Source of the DNA: Stutzerimonas sp. S1
Lineage (GTDB): Bacteria > Pseudomonadota > Gammaproteobacteria > Pseudomonadales > Pseudomonadaceae
DNA: 64,000 nt
Assembly: GCF_025966695.1 (NCBI RefSeq)
Contig: NZ_JAOEIY010000003.1
Span: 186,001-250,000 of the forward strand
Direction: 5' to 3'
Numbering within the stretch: the first letter of the stretch is position 1; every line of letters starts with the position of its first letter. The notes beneath the pieces were generated by a model, which saw only the letters and a program-made list of their open reading frames with translations, did not search any database and was not told where the DNA came from. Position numbers and translations under genes: made by a program. Positions 28,401 through 36,151 of this stretch are shown here, one piece after another.

Positions 28401-28546
28401 TCCAGATCGTCAACCGCCTGGCCGCCGAGTTCGGCACCGCGGTGAAGGTTTCGGATGTGTTCGACAACCCCTGTCTGGCGGATTTCTGCCGCTTCCTCGA
28501 CAGCCGGCTGCGGCAGGGGGAAGCGCAGGTGGAACTGGTCTGGTGA
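25445..28546 (+). CDS. NRPS, C-A-PCP module (AmoF-like), predicted cationic residue
   Basis: 1033 residues. Condensation domain: residues about 1-430, active motif HHIALDG from His130. Adenylation domain: about 450-930, ATP loop [11 protein letters not shown] near residue 596. Peptidyl carrier: Ser982 in [13 protein letters not shown]. There is no thioesterase. Hand alignment to the PheA pocket gives code D-A-E-D-I-G-T-V-V-K; the acidic residues at positions 239 and 278 predict a positively charged substrate such as lysine, arginine or ornithine. The first C domain would join DHB carried by the EntB homologue to that residue. Genes before and after are the DHB enzymes. The place in the operon matches amoF of the Aeromonas amonabactin cluster, as I recall it; the substrate prediction is by eye only. 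Confidence 0.9.
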   Translation: MRPLGNAQQGLWYGYLLNEDRAMFNTAECIAFAGKVQAPLLIAAVQQAVGECEALSGLYVFDGETVCFEPCKLPLTVAQLEVPAFADAESWVRDWAMADIRQPFDLERELACRFVLLRAAGQDFLYSCVHHIALDGYGTNLLYQRIAELYSAAVRGELAPACGFGRYADVLAEDAERDAQNKTAAARSYWLETFSRLPAPVSFSERSAPISATFVRHGARFPSSLWQALSTTADAHGIGWADLLLAGLSAQLRQVSGSDAQVLGLMVMNRIGSAAFNVPCMQMNIAPLCLQADGEASLIATAKAIGKLRRASRKHQHYRYEALRRDLGRVGGEQRLFGPLINIMPFDRPLAYGELAARTLNLSAGPVEDLTLEVQVGADGIPQLDYDANPACYSAEHLQALQEELFALLRRWLAAPELPRDLVLDAWMADYRFRQRLSAPAAEQAQLGEVTSVLAAIRAHAERQPERIALCQGERRLNYAALLARAEEIAAALAEQGVQPGERVGVMLARSPEAILAQLGVLLAGAVYVPLDAEQPAERQTLICTSAELALVITEAAYRHRLADSYAGPIQLVGQLASHERRHAPRSGEAAAYLMFTSGSTGTPKGVEISHRALDHFSAAARLRYGVTADDRMLQFAPFNFDASVEEVFVSLSAGATLVLRTDALLQSIDTFVDGIEAQAISIVDLPTAFWNEWVVALRSGQTRIPAGLKTVIIGGEAVFPEQLAAWQQVARPQLRLINTYGPTEATVVASSCDLQTVDANAERLPIGLPLATVQALVLERGDRPAAEGELVLCGAQLANGYINSASAAFARLRIGAHEETVYRTGDRVRRVDGRLVYLGRLDNEFKISGYRIQPGEVEARLLALDGVDEACVLGLELGGGLRRLVAFVAGPCDDLRALRRALGQVLPAAMVPTDYRHYRALPRTGSNKLDRKRLQAEYLQGATTEVLDDATQQRVSAIWQQILGVGGIQAQDNFFELGGQSLQTIQIVNRLAAEFGTAVKVSDVFDNPCLADFCRFLDSRLRQGEAQVELVW

Positions 28547-28556
28547 GGACATGCAG

Positions 28557-29315
28557 ATGACACAGCAGATGGATTTTCGCGGGCGGCGCATCTGGGTCAC
28601 CGGCGCCGGCCAAGGCATCGGCCGCGCGGTGGCCGAGGGCTTTGCCCGGCTCGGCGGTGAGGTGGTGGGGCTGGACCGCGCGTTCCCGGAGTGCGACTAC
28701 GGCTATCGCACCCATGTGCTCGATGTGGGCGATGCCGCCGCCGTGCGTCAGGCCTGCGCCGAGCTGCTGGTGCCGGGGCAGGGCATCGACGTGTTCGCCA
28801 GCGTCGCCGGCATCCTGCGCCTCGGCGCGATCGAAGAGCTGAGCCTGGCCGACTGGGACGACTCGCTGCGGGTCAACGTCTCCGGGCCGTTCTACCTGCT
28901 GCGCGAACTGCTGCCGCGCTTTCGCGCGCAAGGCCGTGGCGCGGTGGTGGCGGTGAGCAGCAATGCGACCCGGGTGCCGCGCATGCAGATGGCCGCCTAC
29001 GCGGCATCCAAGGCGGCGCTGACCAGCCTGATCCGCACCGCCGGGCTGGAGCTGGCGACCTGCGGCGTGCGCTGCAACCTGGTGTCGCCGGGCTCCACCG
29101 ATACCGCCATGCAGCGCGGCATGTGGACCGACGACAGCGGCCGCGCGCGGACCATCGCCGGCCTGCCCGAGCAGTTCAAGCTCGGCATTCCGCTGCAGAA
29201 GATCGCCACGCCCGAAGAGGTGGCCAATACGGTGCTGTTCCTCGCCTCGGACCTGGCCAGTCACATCACCCTGCAGGACATCGTCGTCGACGGCGGTGCC
29301 ACCCTGGCAGCCTGA
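28557..29315 (+). CDS. entA: 2,3-dihydro-2,3-dihydroxybenzoate dehydrogenase
   Basis: A short-chain dehydrogenase (252 residues) that oxidises dihydro-DHB to 2,3-DHB with NAD+. Nucleotide motif GAGQGIGRAV, catalytic serine in VAVSSNATRVPRMQMAAYAASK (Y-x-x-x-K follows as YAASK), and the family end DIVVDGGATL. Two ATGs are close together, at 28551 and 28557; the second has a GAGGA seven bases upstream and is preferred. It is only about 10 bp after the NRPS stop and 10 bp before the next NRPS. Its presence shows that the product carries dihydroxybenzoate rather than salicylate. Confidence 0.93.
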   Translation: MTQQMDFRGRRIWVTGAGQGIGRAVAEGFARLGGEVVGLDRAFPECDYGYRTHVLDVGDAAAVRQACAELLVPGQGIDVFASVAGILRLGAIEELSLADWDDSLRVNVSGPFYLLRELLPRFRAQGRGAVVAVSSNATRVPRMQMAAYAASKAALTSLIRTAGLELATCGVRCNLVSPGSTDTAMQRGMWTDDSGRARTIAGLPEQFKLGIPLQKIATPEEVANTVLFLASDLASHITLQDIVVDGGATLAA

Positions 29316-29325
29316 GAGGTAGCAG

Positions 29326-32300
29326 ATGCACGACAACATCATCGGCCTGCTCCGGCAGCTCGCCGGGCAAGGCGTACACCTGGCACTCAACGCCCAGGGC
29401 CAGCTGGTCTCGCAATCGAGCCAGGAGGCACTGACGCCCGAGCTGGGTCAGCTGATCCGCGCCAATCGCGACGCCATCGTCCGCTGCCTGCGCGCACGGC
29501 AGGCGTTCGAGGCGCCCATCGAGCCACGTCACGCCGACATCGGCCCGCTGTCCTCGTCGCAGAGTGGGCTGTGGTTCATCGAGCAGTACCAGGAGCACTC
29601 GCACCTGTACAACATGCCGGTGTTCTTCCGCCTCAACGGCGAGCTGGACGTGGCGGCGCTGGAGTTCGCCTTCGACGCCCTGGTGCGGCGCCACGCCAGC
29701 CTGCGCACGCGCTTTTTGCGCAACGCCGAGGGCAAGGGCGAGCAGCAGATCCTCGCCCATCGCGGCTTCGCCCTGGTCCATGAAGACTTCACCGGACTGG
29801 AGGCATCAGCCCGCGAGGCGCGAGTAGCCACACGGGTGCGCGAGGAAATCGAGCGGCCGTTCGATCTCGCCAGCGGCGCGCTGACCCGCGTGCACCTGCT
29901 GCGCCTGGGCGCGCGCGAGCACGTGCTGCTGATCAACCAGCACCACATCATTTCCGATGGCTGGTCAGTGAAGAACATGTTCGCCGACCTCAAGATCGCC
30001 TTTCTCGCCTATCAGAACCGCCAGCCGCTGGACTGGGGCGAGCCGCCGCTGACCTTCATCGACTACGCGCACTGGTTCAACTCGCCGCTGTTTCGCGACT
30101 ACCACGCCGAGTACAAGCCGTTCTGGGTCGAGCGCCTGGCCGGCATTCCCGAGGTGCACAGCCTGCCGCTGGACCGGCCGCGCCCGGCGCAGCAGACCAG
30201 TGGCGGCGCGCTGGTGTTCTCGACCATCGACAACGGCTTGTGGGCGCGCTTCAAGCAGCTCTGCCAGCGCCACAGCGCTTCGCCGTTCATCGGCCTGCAC
30301 GCGCTGTTCGCGCTGCTGCTGGCGCGTCACAGCGGCGAGCGCGACATCGTCGTCGGCACCCCGTTGGCCTACCGCGAACGCCCGGACATCGAGGCGCTGG
30401 TGGGCTTCTTCGTCAACACCCTGGTGCTGCGCACGCAGCTGCCCGAGCAGCAATCGTTCAGCGACTACCTGCGCCAGTGCCGGCAGGACGATCTGGAGGC
30501 CTTCGACCATCAGCTGTACCGCTTCGAGGCGCTCGGCGAGGCGCTGGGCATGGAGCGGCATACGGCGATCAACCCGATCTTCCAGATCATGCTGGTGTAC
30601 CAGGCGCGGGTCGATTTCAACGACCTGATCCCCGGTTGCGCCGCAGTGGAGGAAACCTCTCCGGCGCTGCCGGCCAAGACCGATATCTCGGTGAAGGTCA
30701 CCGAGCTGATGGATGCGGTGCGCATCGACTGGCTGTACGCCACCGCGCTGTTCGAGCGCAGCACCGTCGAGGGTTACGCCAGCCGCCTGCTGCGGCTGCT
30801 GCAGGCGGTGGTCGCCGACCCCGCGCAGGACATCTGGCAACTGCCACTGCTCGATGACGAACTGCTGCGCGCCACCGGCGAGCGGCTGGCGGCGCTGCCG
30901 GCGGGCTACCCGCACGGGCTGACGCCGCTGTCGCTGTTCGAGGACTGGGTGCGCCACCAGCCGCAGGCCGTGGCGCTGCATGAAGGCGCAGGCCACATCA
31001 GCTACGCCGAGCTGGATGCGCGGGCCAATCGGCTGGCGCACTGGCTGCAAACCGAGGGCTGCCGGCCGGGTGCGCTGGTCGGGGTGCTGGCGCGGCGCGA
31101 GAACGCCTTCGCAGTCGCCGCGCTCGCGGTGTGGAAGGCCGGCTGTGCCTATGTGCCGCTGGATCCGGATTACCCGGCCGAGCGCATCGCCCATATCGTC
31201 AGCGATGCCGGGCTCGACCTGCTGCTCGGTGCCGGCGCCGCGCCGTTCGCGCTGGGCGAGCTGCGCTGGGTCGATCTGAACGACCCCGAGCTGTGCGCGC
31301 AGCTGGATGCCCAGTCGCCGGAGGCGCCGCCGCGCAGCGACGAGCCGCAGCAGCTGGCGCAGGTGATCTACACCTCCGGTTCCACCGGCCTGCCCAAGGG
31401 CGTGATGGTCGAGCACGGCGCGCTGGCCAACCTGCTGCTGGATCATGGCCGTCGCCTCGAGATCGGCCCGGGCGACCGCATGCTCGACTGCATGTCGCTG
31501 TCGTTCGACGCCGGCAACATGTGCGCGCTGCTGCCGCTGACCCATGGCGCCTGCCTGCTCTGGGCCGACCCCGGCGAGGGCCTGCTGGACGAAATCGAGC
31601 GCACGCGCACCACCCACATGATCTTCGCCACCGCGCTGCTGGCGACGCTGCCGGCGCGGCCGCTGCCGGCGATGAAGGCGGTCGGCTTCGGCGGCGAGGC
31701 CTGCCCGGCGGCGCTGGCCGAGCGCTGGGGCCGGCAGTTCCGCCTGATCGACATGTATGGCCCGACCGAGGCCACCGTCACCGCGCTGACCAAGCGCATC
31801 GAACCCGGCACGACACCGAGCATCGGCCGGCCCATCGACGGCATGCAGGCACTGGTACTCGACGCGCACGGCAGGCTCTGCCCGGTCGGCGTACCGGGCG
31901 AACTGTGCCTGGCCGGACTGGGCCTGGCGCGCGGCTACCTGAACCAGCCGGAGCGCACCGCCGCGGTGTTCCGCGAGCATGAGATCGCCGGCGTGACGGT
32001 GCGGCTGTATCACACCGGCGACCGCGCGCGCCTGCTCGCCAACGGCGACTACCAGTACCTCGGCCGCATCGACGAGCAGATCAAGCTGCGCGGCTATCGC
32101 ATCGAACCCGGCGAGATCGAGGCGCAGCTGGGCATCAGCTGCCCGGCGCTGCAACAGATCAAGGTCATTGTCGCCCGCCAGGGCCAGCGTCAGGCGCTGG
32201 TGGCCTACGCCTCGGTCAAAGCGGGTGAAGCCATGCCGGACGCCGACGCCATCCTGCAGGACGTGGCGCGGCGCCTGCCGGAATACATGCTGCCGGTGCG

Positions 32301-33894
32301 GCTGATCCTGCTCGAGCGCATGCCGCTGACCGCCAACGGCAAGCTCGACCTGCGGCGTCTGCCGCCGGTGGAACTGGCCGACAGCGCCGTCCTGGTGCCG
32401 CCGGCGGACGAGCTGGAAGCGGCGGTGCTGGCGATCTGGCAGGGCGTACTTGAGCAGCCGCTGGGGGTCGAGAGCGACTTCTTCGCCCTCGGCGGCGATT
32501 CGATCCTGAGCATCCAGCTGACCACCCGCCTGCGCGATGCCGGGCATGCCTGCACGGTCAGGGAAGTATTCGAGGCGCGCACTGTGCGGCGCCTGTGCCG
32601 CGTGCTCGGCCAGCCGCGCGAACGGGTGGCGATCCGCGCCGAGCAGGGCGTGCTGCAGGGCGAAGCCTTCGCCCTGCAACCGATCCAGCAGTGGTTCTTC
32701 GAACAGCCGTTCGCCAGCCCGCAACACTGGAATCAGGGCGTGGTGCTGCGCCTGCCGGCCAACATCGAGGTGGCGCAGCTGATGGATTTCATGCGCCAGT
32801 TGCTGCGCCATCACGACGCGCTGCGCCTGGCGGTAGATGCGCGCGGCCAGCGCTATCTGGCGCATCTGCCGTTGAGCGAACCGGCACGGCTGGATGCGGC
32901 AACGCCTGGCGAGGACGGCTTGCAGCAGGCGCTGACCGAGCTGCAGGCGCATATGCAGCCGGCGCAGGGTCGCAACCTGGCCTGGGCGTTGATCGATAAC
33001 CTCGCCGGCGGTGCGCGCGGGCTGTTCATCGCCGTGCATCATCTGGCCATCGATGCGGTGTCCTGGCGCATCCTGGTCGATGACCTGCGCCGGCTCGCGC
33101 GCGGCGAGGCGCTACCAGCCAAGACCAGCAGCTACCGCCAGTGGGGCGAGGGACTGGCCGCCTATGCGCGTCGCGCCGAGGCGCAGCTGCCGTACTGGCG
33201 TGCCGAACTGGCCGGCATGCCCGAGGCACCGCCGGCGGGCTGGGCGGGTAGCGGCGCGCCGCGTGAACAGAAGCTGGAACTGAGCGAGGCACTGACGCGC
33301 CAGCTGCAGCAGGCCGCCCGGCATTTTTCCGTGGACATGCGCGAGCTGCTGCTGGCTGCACTGACCCGCGCGCTGCACGGGCTCGGGCTGGGCGAGCGGC
33401 AGTGGATCATGCTCGAAGGCCACGGCCGCGAGGCCATCGACCCGATGCTGGATGTCAGCCGCACGGTCGGCTGGTTCACCAGCATGTTCCCGCTGGCGCT
33501 GCACGACCAAACGGACTGGCCGCAGCTGCTGCGCCACGCCGCCGAACAGCTGCGGCGAGTGCCGGACAAGGGTGTCGGCTACCTGCCGCTGCGCGCCAAT
33601 CCTGATTTTCGGGCGCACCTGCCGTTGCCGACGGTGGCGCTCAATTACCTTGGCGTCTACCAGAGCGGCACGGACGCCTGGCAGGCACTGCCCATCGCCC
33701 CGGGCCGGCCGAGCGCGGCGGATAATCCCTCGGCGGAGCTGATCAGCCTGCACGGCGGCGTGTTCGACGGCCGCCTGACTCTGCGGCAGATCGGCAATCT
33801 GCGCGCCGAGCTGAACGATCAGCTGCTGACTCTGCTGCAGGACAATCTGCTTGAGTTGGCCGAGCAAACGGAGGACTGCCATGCCTACGCTTGA
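29326..33894 (+). CDS. NRPS, TubC docking-C-A-PCP-E (AmoG-like)
   Basis: 1522 residues. Residues about 1-60 resemble a TubC N-terminal docking domain (IIGLLRQLAGQGVHLALNAQ). Then a condensation domain with HHIISDGW from residue 206, an adenylation domain with IYTSGSTGLPKG near 682, a carrier serine at 1059 in FALGGDSILSIQL, and a C-terminal epimerisation domain with HHLAIDAVSWRIL from 1238, EGHGRE and TVGWFTSMFP. The protein ends after the E domain: no thioesterase or reductase. The hand-read code is D-A-M-F-G-G-M-V-T-K, a non-polar pocket with two glycines, compatible with an aromatic residue but not diagnostic. The E domain predicts a D-residue. The stop lies 14 bases inside the next gene. 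Confidence 0.9.
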   Translation: MHDNIIGLLRQLAGQGVHLALNAQGQLVSQSSQEALTPELGQLIRANRDAIVRCLRARQAFEAPIEPRHADIGPLSSSQSGLWFIEQYQEHSHLYNMPVFFRLNGELDVAALEFAFDALVRRHASLRTRFLRNAEGKGEQQILAHRGFALVHEDFTGLEASAREARVATRVREEIERPFDLASGALTRVHLLRLGAREHVLLINQHHIISDGWSVKNMFADLKIAFLAYQNRQPLDWGEPPLTFIDYAHWFNSPLFRDYHAEYKPFWVERLAGIPEVHSLPLDRPRPAQQTSGGALVFSTIDNGLWARFKQLCQRHSASPFIGLHALFALLLARHSGERDIVVGTPLAYRERPDIEALVGFFVNTLVLRTQLPEQQSFSDYLRQCRQDDLEAFDHQLYRFEALGEALGMERHTAINPIFQIMLVYQARVDFNDLIPGCAAVEETSPALPAKTDISVKVTELMDAVRIDWLYATALFERSTVEGYASRLLRLLQAVVADPAQDIWQLPLLDDELLRATGERLAALPAGYPHGLTPLSLFEDWVRHQPQAVALHEGAGHISYAELDARANRLAHWLQTEGCRPGALVGVLARRENAFAVAALAVWKAGCAYVPLDPDYPAERIAHIVSDAGLDLLLGAGAAPFALGELRWVDLNDPELCAQLDAQSPEAPPRSDEPQQLAQVIYTSGSTGLPKGVMVEHGALANLLLDHGRRLEIGPGDRMLDCMSLSFDAGNMCALLPLTHGACLLWADPGEGLLDEIERTRTTHMIFATALLATLPARPLPAMKAVGFGGEACPAALAERWGRQFRLIDMYGPTEATVTALTKRIEPGTTPSIGRPIDGMQALVLDAHGRLCPVGVPGELCLAGLGLARGYLNQPERTAAVFREHEIAGVTVRLYHTGDRARLLANGDYQYLGRIDEQIKLRGYRIEPGEIEAQLGISCPALQQIKVIVARQGQRQALVAYASVKAGEAMPDADAILQDVARRLPEYMLPVRLILLERMPLTANGKLDLRRLPPVELADSAVLVPPADELEAAVLAIWQGVLEQPLGVESDFFALGGDSILSIQLTTRLRDAGHACTVREVFEARTVRRLCRVLGQPRERVAIRAEQGVLQGEAFALQPIQQWFFEQPFASPQHWNQGVVLRLPANIEVAQLMDFMRQLLRHHDALRLAVDARGQRYLAHLPLSEPARLDAATPGEDGLQQALTELQAHMQPAQGRNLAWALIDNLAGGARGLFIAVHHLAIDAVSWRILVDDLRRLARGEALPAKTSSYRQWGEGLAAYARRAEAQLPYWRAELAGMPEAPPAGWAGSGAPREQKLELSEALTRQLQQAARHFSVDMRELLLAALTRALHGLGLGERQWIMLEGHGREAIDPMLDVSRTVGWFTSMFPLALHDQTDWPQLLRHAAEQLRRVPDKGVGYLPLRANPDFRAHLPLPTVALNYLGVYQSGTDAWQALPIAPGRPSAADNPSAELISLHGGVFDGRLTLRQIGNLRAELNDQLLTLLQDNLLELAEQTEDCHAYA

Positions 33895-35326
33895 GCGGCA
33901 TTTCACCGAGCAGTTCCAGCGCCACGCCGTGCGCCCGGCGCTGGGCTGTCTGGGCGACAGCTTCAGCTACGCCGAGCTGCAGGCGCGGGTCGCGGCTATC
34001 GCCATGCAGCTGCGCCAGTGCGGCCTGCGGGCGGGTGAGCGGGTCGGCATCCACCTGCAACGCTCGCCGGATCTGGTCGCCAGCGTGCTGGCCTGTCTGC
34101 GCGAAGGGTTGTGCTTCGTGCCGCTGGAACCCGAGTTTCCGCACGAACGGCTGCAAGGCATCGCCAGCGATGCGCAGCTGAGCCTGGTGCTGCAGGACCA
34201 GCCGGTGGCGTTCGCGCAGCCCACCTGGCAGCTGCGCCCGGGCCTCGCCGGCGAGCTGGAATGGCCCGAGCAGGACGAGCGCCTGCCGGCCTACATGATG
34301 TTCACCTCCGGCTCCACCGGCCGGCCCAAGGGCGTGGTGATCAACCGCGCCGCGCTGGCCAACTTCCTCGCCGCTGCGACTGCGCGACTGGGCATCGGCC
34401 CGGCGACGCGCTGGCTGTTCACCACCACCCCGGCGTTCGATATCTCGCTGCTGGAGATGCTCGGCCCGCTGTGGAGCGGCGGCTATGTCGAGGTGATCTG
34501 CGCGCCGACCCACAAGGACCCGGTCGAGCTGCTGCAGGTGCTCGAGCGGCGCAGCGATCTCAACACCCTGCAGGCCACCCCGGTGTTCTGGCGCATGCTG
34601 CTCAAGGCCGGCTGGCAAGGACGGCCCGGGCTGCGGGCGCTGTGCGGCGGCGAGGCGCTGGATGCCACGCTGGCGGCCCGTCTGGGCGGCTGCGTGGGCG
34701 AACTGTGGAACTGCTACGGACCGACCGAGGCCACGGTGTGGTCGCTGATGGCGCGTATCGAACTGCCGCTCGAAGAGGCCGGCGTGCTGCTGCGCCAGTC
34801 GCTGGACGGCTACCGTCACTGGCTGCTGGACGAGCACGGCCACGCGGTCGCGCCGGGCGGCGAGGGCGAGCTGTGCATCGAGGGGCCGTCGCTGGCCGAT
34901 GGCTACTGGCAGCGCGACGACCTCACCGCGCAGGCCTTCATCAACTGGCACGGCAGGCGGCTGTATCGCACCGGCGACCGGGCGCGACGCGTCGGCGAGG
35001 ATGTCTACCTGTACTGCGGACGGCGTGACGACCAGATCAAGCTGCGCGGTTTTCGTATCGAGCTGGGCGAGATCGAGGCCAGTCTGCGTCGGCTGGCCGG
35101 CGTGCAGGACGCCGCGGTCCGACTGCATGGCGAGGGCGATGAGGCCTGTCTGGTGGGCTATGTGGAGCTGTGCGAGGTCGGTGCGCTGAGCCGGGTAGCG
35201 ATCCGTCGCGAGCTGCAGCGCAGTCTGCCGCACTACATGGTGCCGGGGCGGATTGTGCTGCTGGAGTGTTTGCCGAAGACGGCCAGCGGGAAGATTGATC
35301 GCAAGCGGTTGCTGGAGGTGATTTGA
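33881..35326 (+). CDS. Stand-alone NRPS adenylation domain, predicted glycine (AmoH-like)
   Basis: 481 residues holding a single complete adenylation domain from MPTLERHFTEQFQRHAVRPA to PKTASGKIDRKRLLEVI, with the ATP loop [12 protein letters not shown] near residue 140 and the A10 lysine present. No carrier or condensation domain is attached, so the aminoacyl group must be loaded in trans. Hand alignment gives code D-I-L-Q-L-G-C-V-W-K, which agrees at eight of ten positions with the glycine code DILQLGLIWK. The start at 33881 overlaps the upstream NRPS by 14 bases and has GGAGGA eight bases away. Last gene of the operon. Confidence 0.88.
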   Translation: MPTLERHFTEQFQRHAVRPALGCLGDSFSYAELQARVAAIAMQLRQCGLRAGERVGIHLQRSPDLVASVLACLREGLCFVPLEPEFPHERLQGIASDAQLSLVLQDQPVAFAQPTWQLRPGLAGELEWPEQDERLPAYMMFTSGSTGRPKGVVINRAALANFLAAATARLGIGPATRWLFTTTPAFDISLLEMLGPLWSGGYVEVICAPTHKDPVELLQVLERRSDLNTLQATPVFWRMLLKAGWQGRPGLRALCGGEALDATLAARLGGCVGELWNCYGPTEATVWSLMARIELPLEEAGVLLRQSLDGYRHWLLDEHGHAVAPGGEGELCIEGPSLADGYWQRDDLTAQAFINWHGRRLYRTGDRARRVGEDVYLYCGRRDDQIKLRGFRIELGEIEASLRRLAGVQDAAVRLHGEGDEACLVGYVELCEVGALSRVAIRRELQRSLPHYMVPGRIVLLECLPKTASGKIDRKRLLEVI

Positions 35327-35411
35327 GGGCGTGTTTTGTAGCTTGTCGGTCGGAATTATGGGCGATTACCGCGCGTGCTGATGCCCCGGGTTTCGGCCAC
35401 CCGGCCGAGTC

Positions 35412-35456
35412 ACTTTCTTGTTGCTTGCGGATCGCCGCCCGGCCCAACAAGAAAGT
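35412..35456. repeat. Inverted repeat 1, 11-bp perfect arms
   Basis: actttcttgtt at 35412-35422 is mirrored by aacaagaaagt at 35446-35456, with a 23-bp GC-rich loop. It sits about 85 bp after the biosynthetic operon and could end its transcript or be part of a dispersed repeat. Confidence 0.75.
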
Positions 35457-35904
35457 AACCAAAGAAGAGGGGCACGCGACATCCGGGTCTGACCGCTTCG
35501 CGGCCAGACTGCCCTCCTTCCGGTGCCGCTCCGGGGGCACGTCACGAAGGGACATCCCTGCCTAGGCGGCCCCGTCCTTCGTGACTCGCTCGGCGTCCAT
35601 GCCTCGCGTCCCCCTACACGACCCTCCTGACGGGATCGGGGTCCGAGTCGTCTGGAAGATCGAGAAGCGGGCTTGGCTTTGCGTTTTCCTTGTACGGCCT
35701 GTCAGGCCGCACCCGATTCCCCTTCAGGAGGGTGAGTGGAATCGCTGCGTAAGGGGTTGAGCCGCATGGATGCGGCGAAAGGACTGAGGCGTCCCCGCTT
35801 AAAGGGCCAGGGATGGCCCTTGTAAGCCGACCCCTGGAGCAGCGATGGAGCGAACGAACCCTGCGCGCAGCGCAGGGCCGGATGCAGGGGCGCGCTTTCT
35901 TTTG

Positions 35905-35938
35905 CTTACTTTTCTTTGCGCGTGCAAAGAAAAGTGAG
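35905..35938. repeat. Inverted repeat 2, 15-bp arms
   Basis: cttacttttctttgc at 35905-35919 pairs with gcaaagaaaagtgag at 35924-35938 with one G-T pair and a four-base loop. Its core acttttctttgc recalls inverted repeat 1 (actttcttgt), suggesting related ends of one element. Confidence 0.75.
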
Positions 35939-36025
35939 GCGCCGTGCAAGGCGCAACCTGTAGGCCGGGCCGAGGAAAGCGCAGCGTCATACACAGAGAC
36001 ACGCGCCGAAACCCACCTCAAACAA

Positions 36026-36053
36026 GGTGGAAAACGCTGCGCGGTTTTCCACC
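36026..36053. repeat. Inverted repeat 3, 10-bp perfect arms
   Basis: ggtggaaaac (36026-36035) and gttttccacc (36044-36053) flank gctgcgcg, followed by ctacg. The composition recalls REP-like palindromes seen in Pseudomonas intergenic DNA. Confidence 0.7.
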
Positions 36054-36151
36054 CTACGGTTGCCAAAAGGCACTCGCCCAGCAGGGCGAAACCAAGCTCT
36101 CAAGCGACTCGCCAATCGCCATAGACGCAAACTTCGAGTTCACCTCGATCC

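Larger units (their letters stand above)
35327..36151. other. 825-bp non-coding region between convergent siderophore operons
   Basis: No credible protein gene: frames here are short, with no recognisable domains, and the base composition alternates GC-rich and T/A-rich tracts unlike the flanking coding DNA. It contains at least three long inverted repeats (listed separately), and the two outer convergent operons end at its edges. The text resembles intergenic repeat families common in Pseudomonas genomes. Confidence 0.7.

Noticed and set aside
29965-33042. Very long open frame (over 1000 codons) antisense to the second NRPS
   Set aside because: It is a shadow of the NRPS gene caused by third-position GC bias; the translation is rich in Arg, Gln, His and Ala with no domain, and the sense strand has clear C, A, PCP and E motifs. 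Similar antisense frames at 22290-24677, 25616-27835, 38022-39926 and 39919-42225 were rejected for the same reason.
35323-35565. Short protein gene after the stand-alone A domain
   Set aside because: The 80-codon frame has no ribosome-binding site or homology, lies across an inverted repeat and overlaps the preceding stop; it is better explained as non-coding repeat DNA.
19999-36151. Recent horizontal transfer of the siderophore island marked by tRNA, integrase or atypical composition
   Set aside because: GC content and codon use of the NRPS genes match the flanks by eye, and no integrase, IS element or tRNA end was seen. Older transfer remains possible but is not shown by this sequence.
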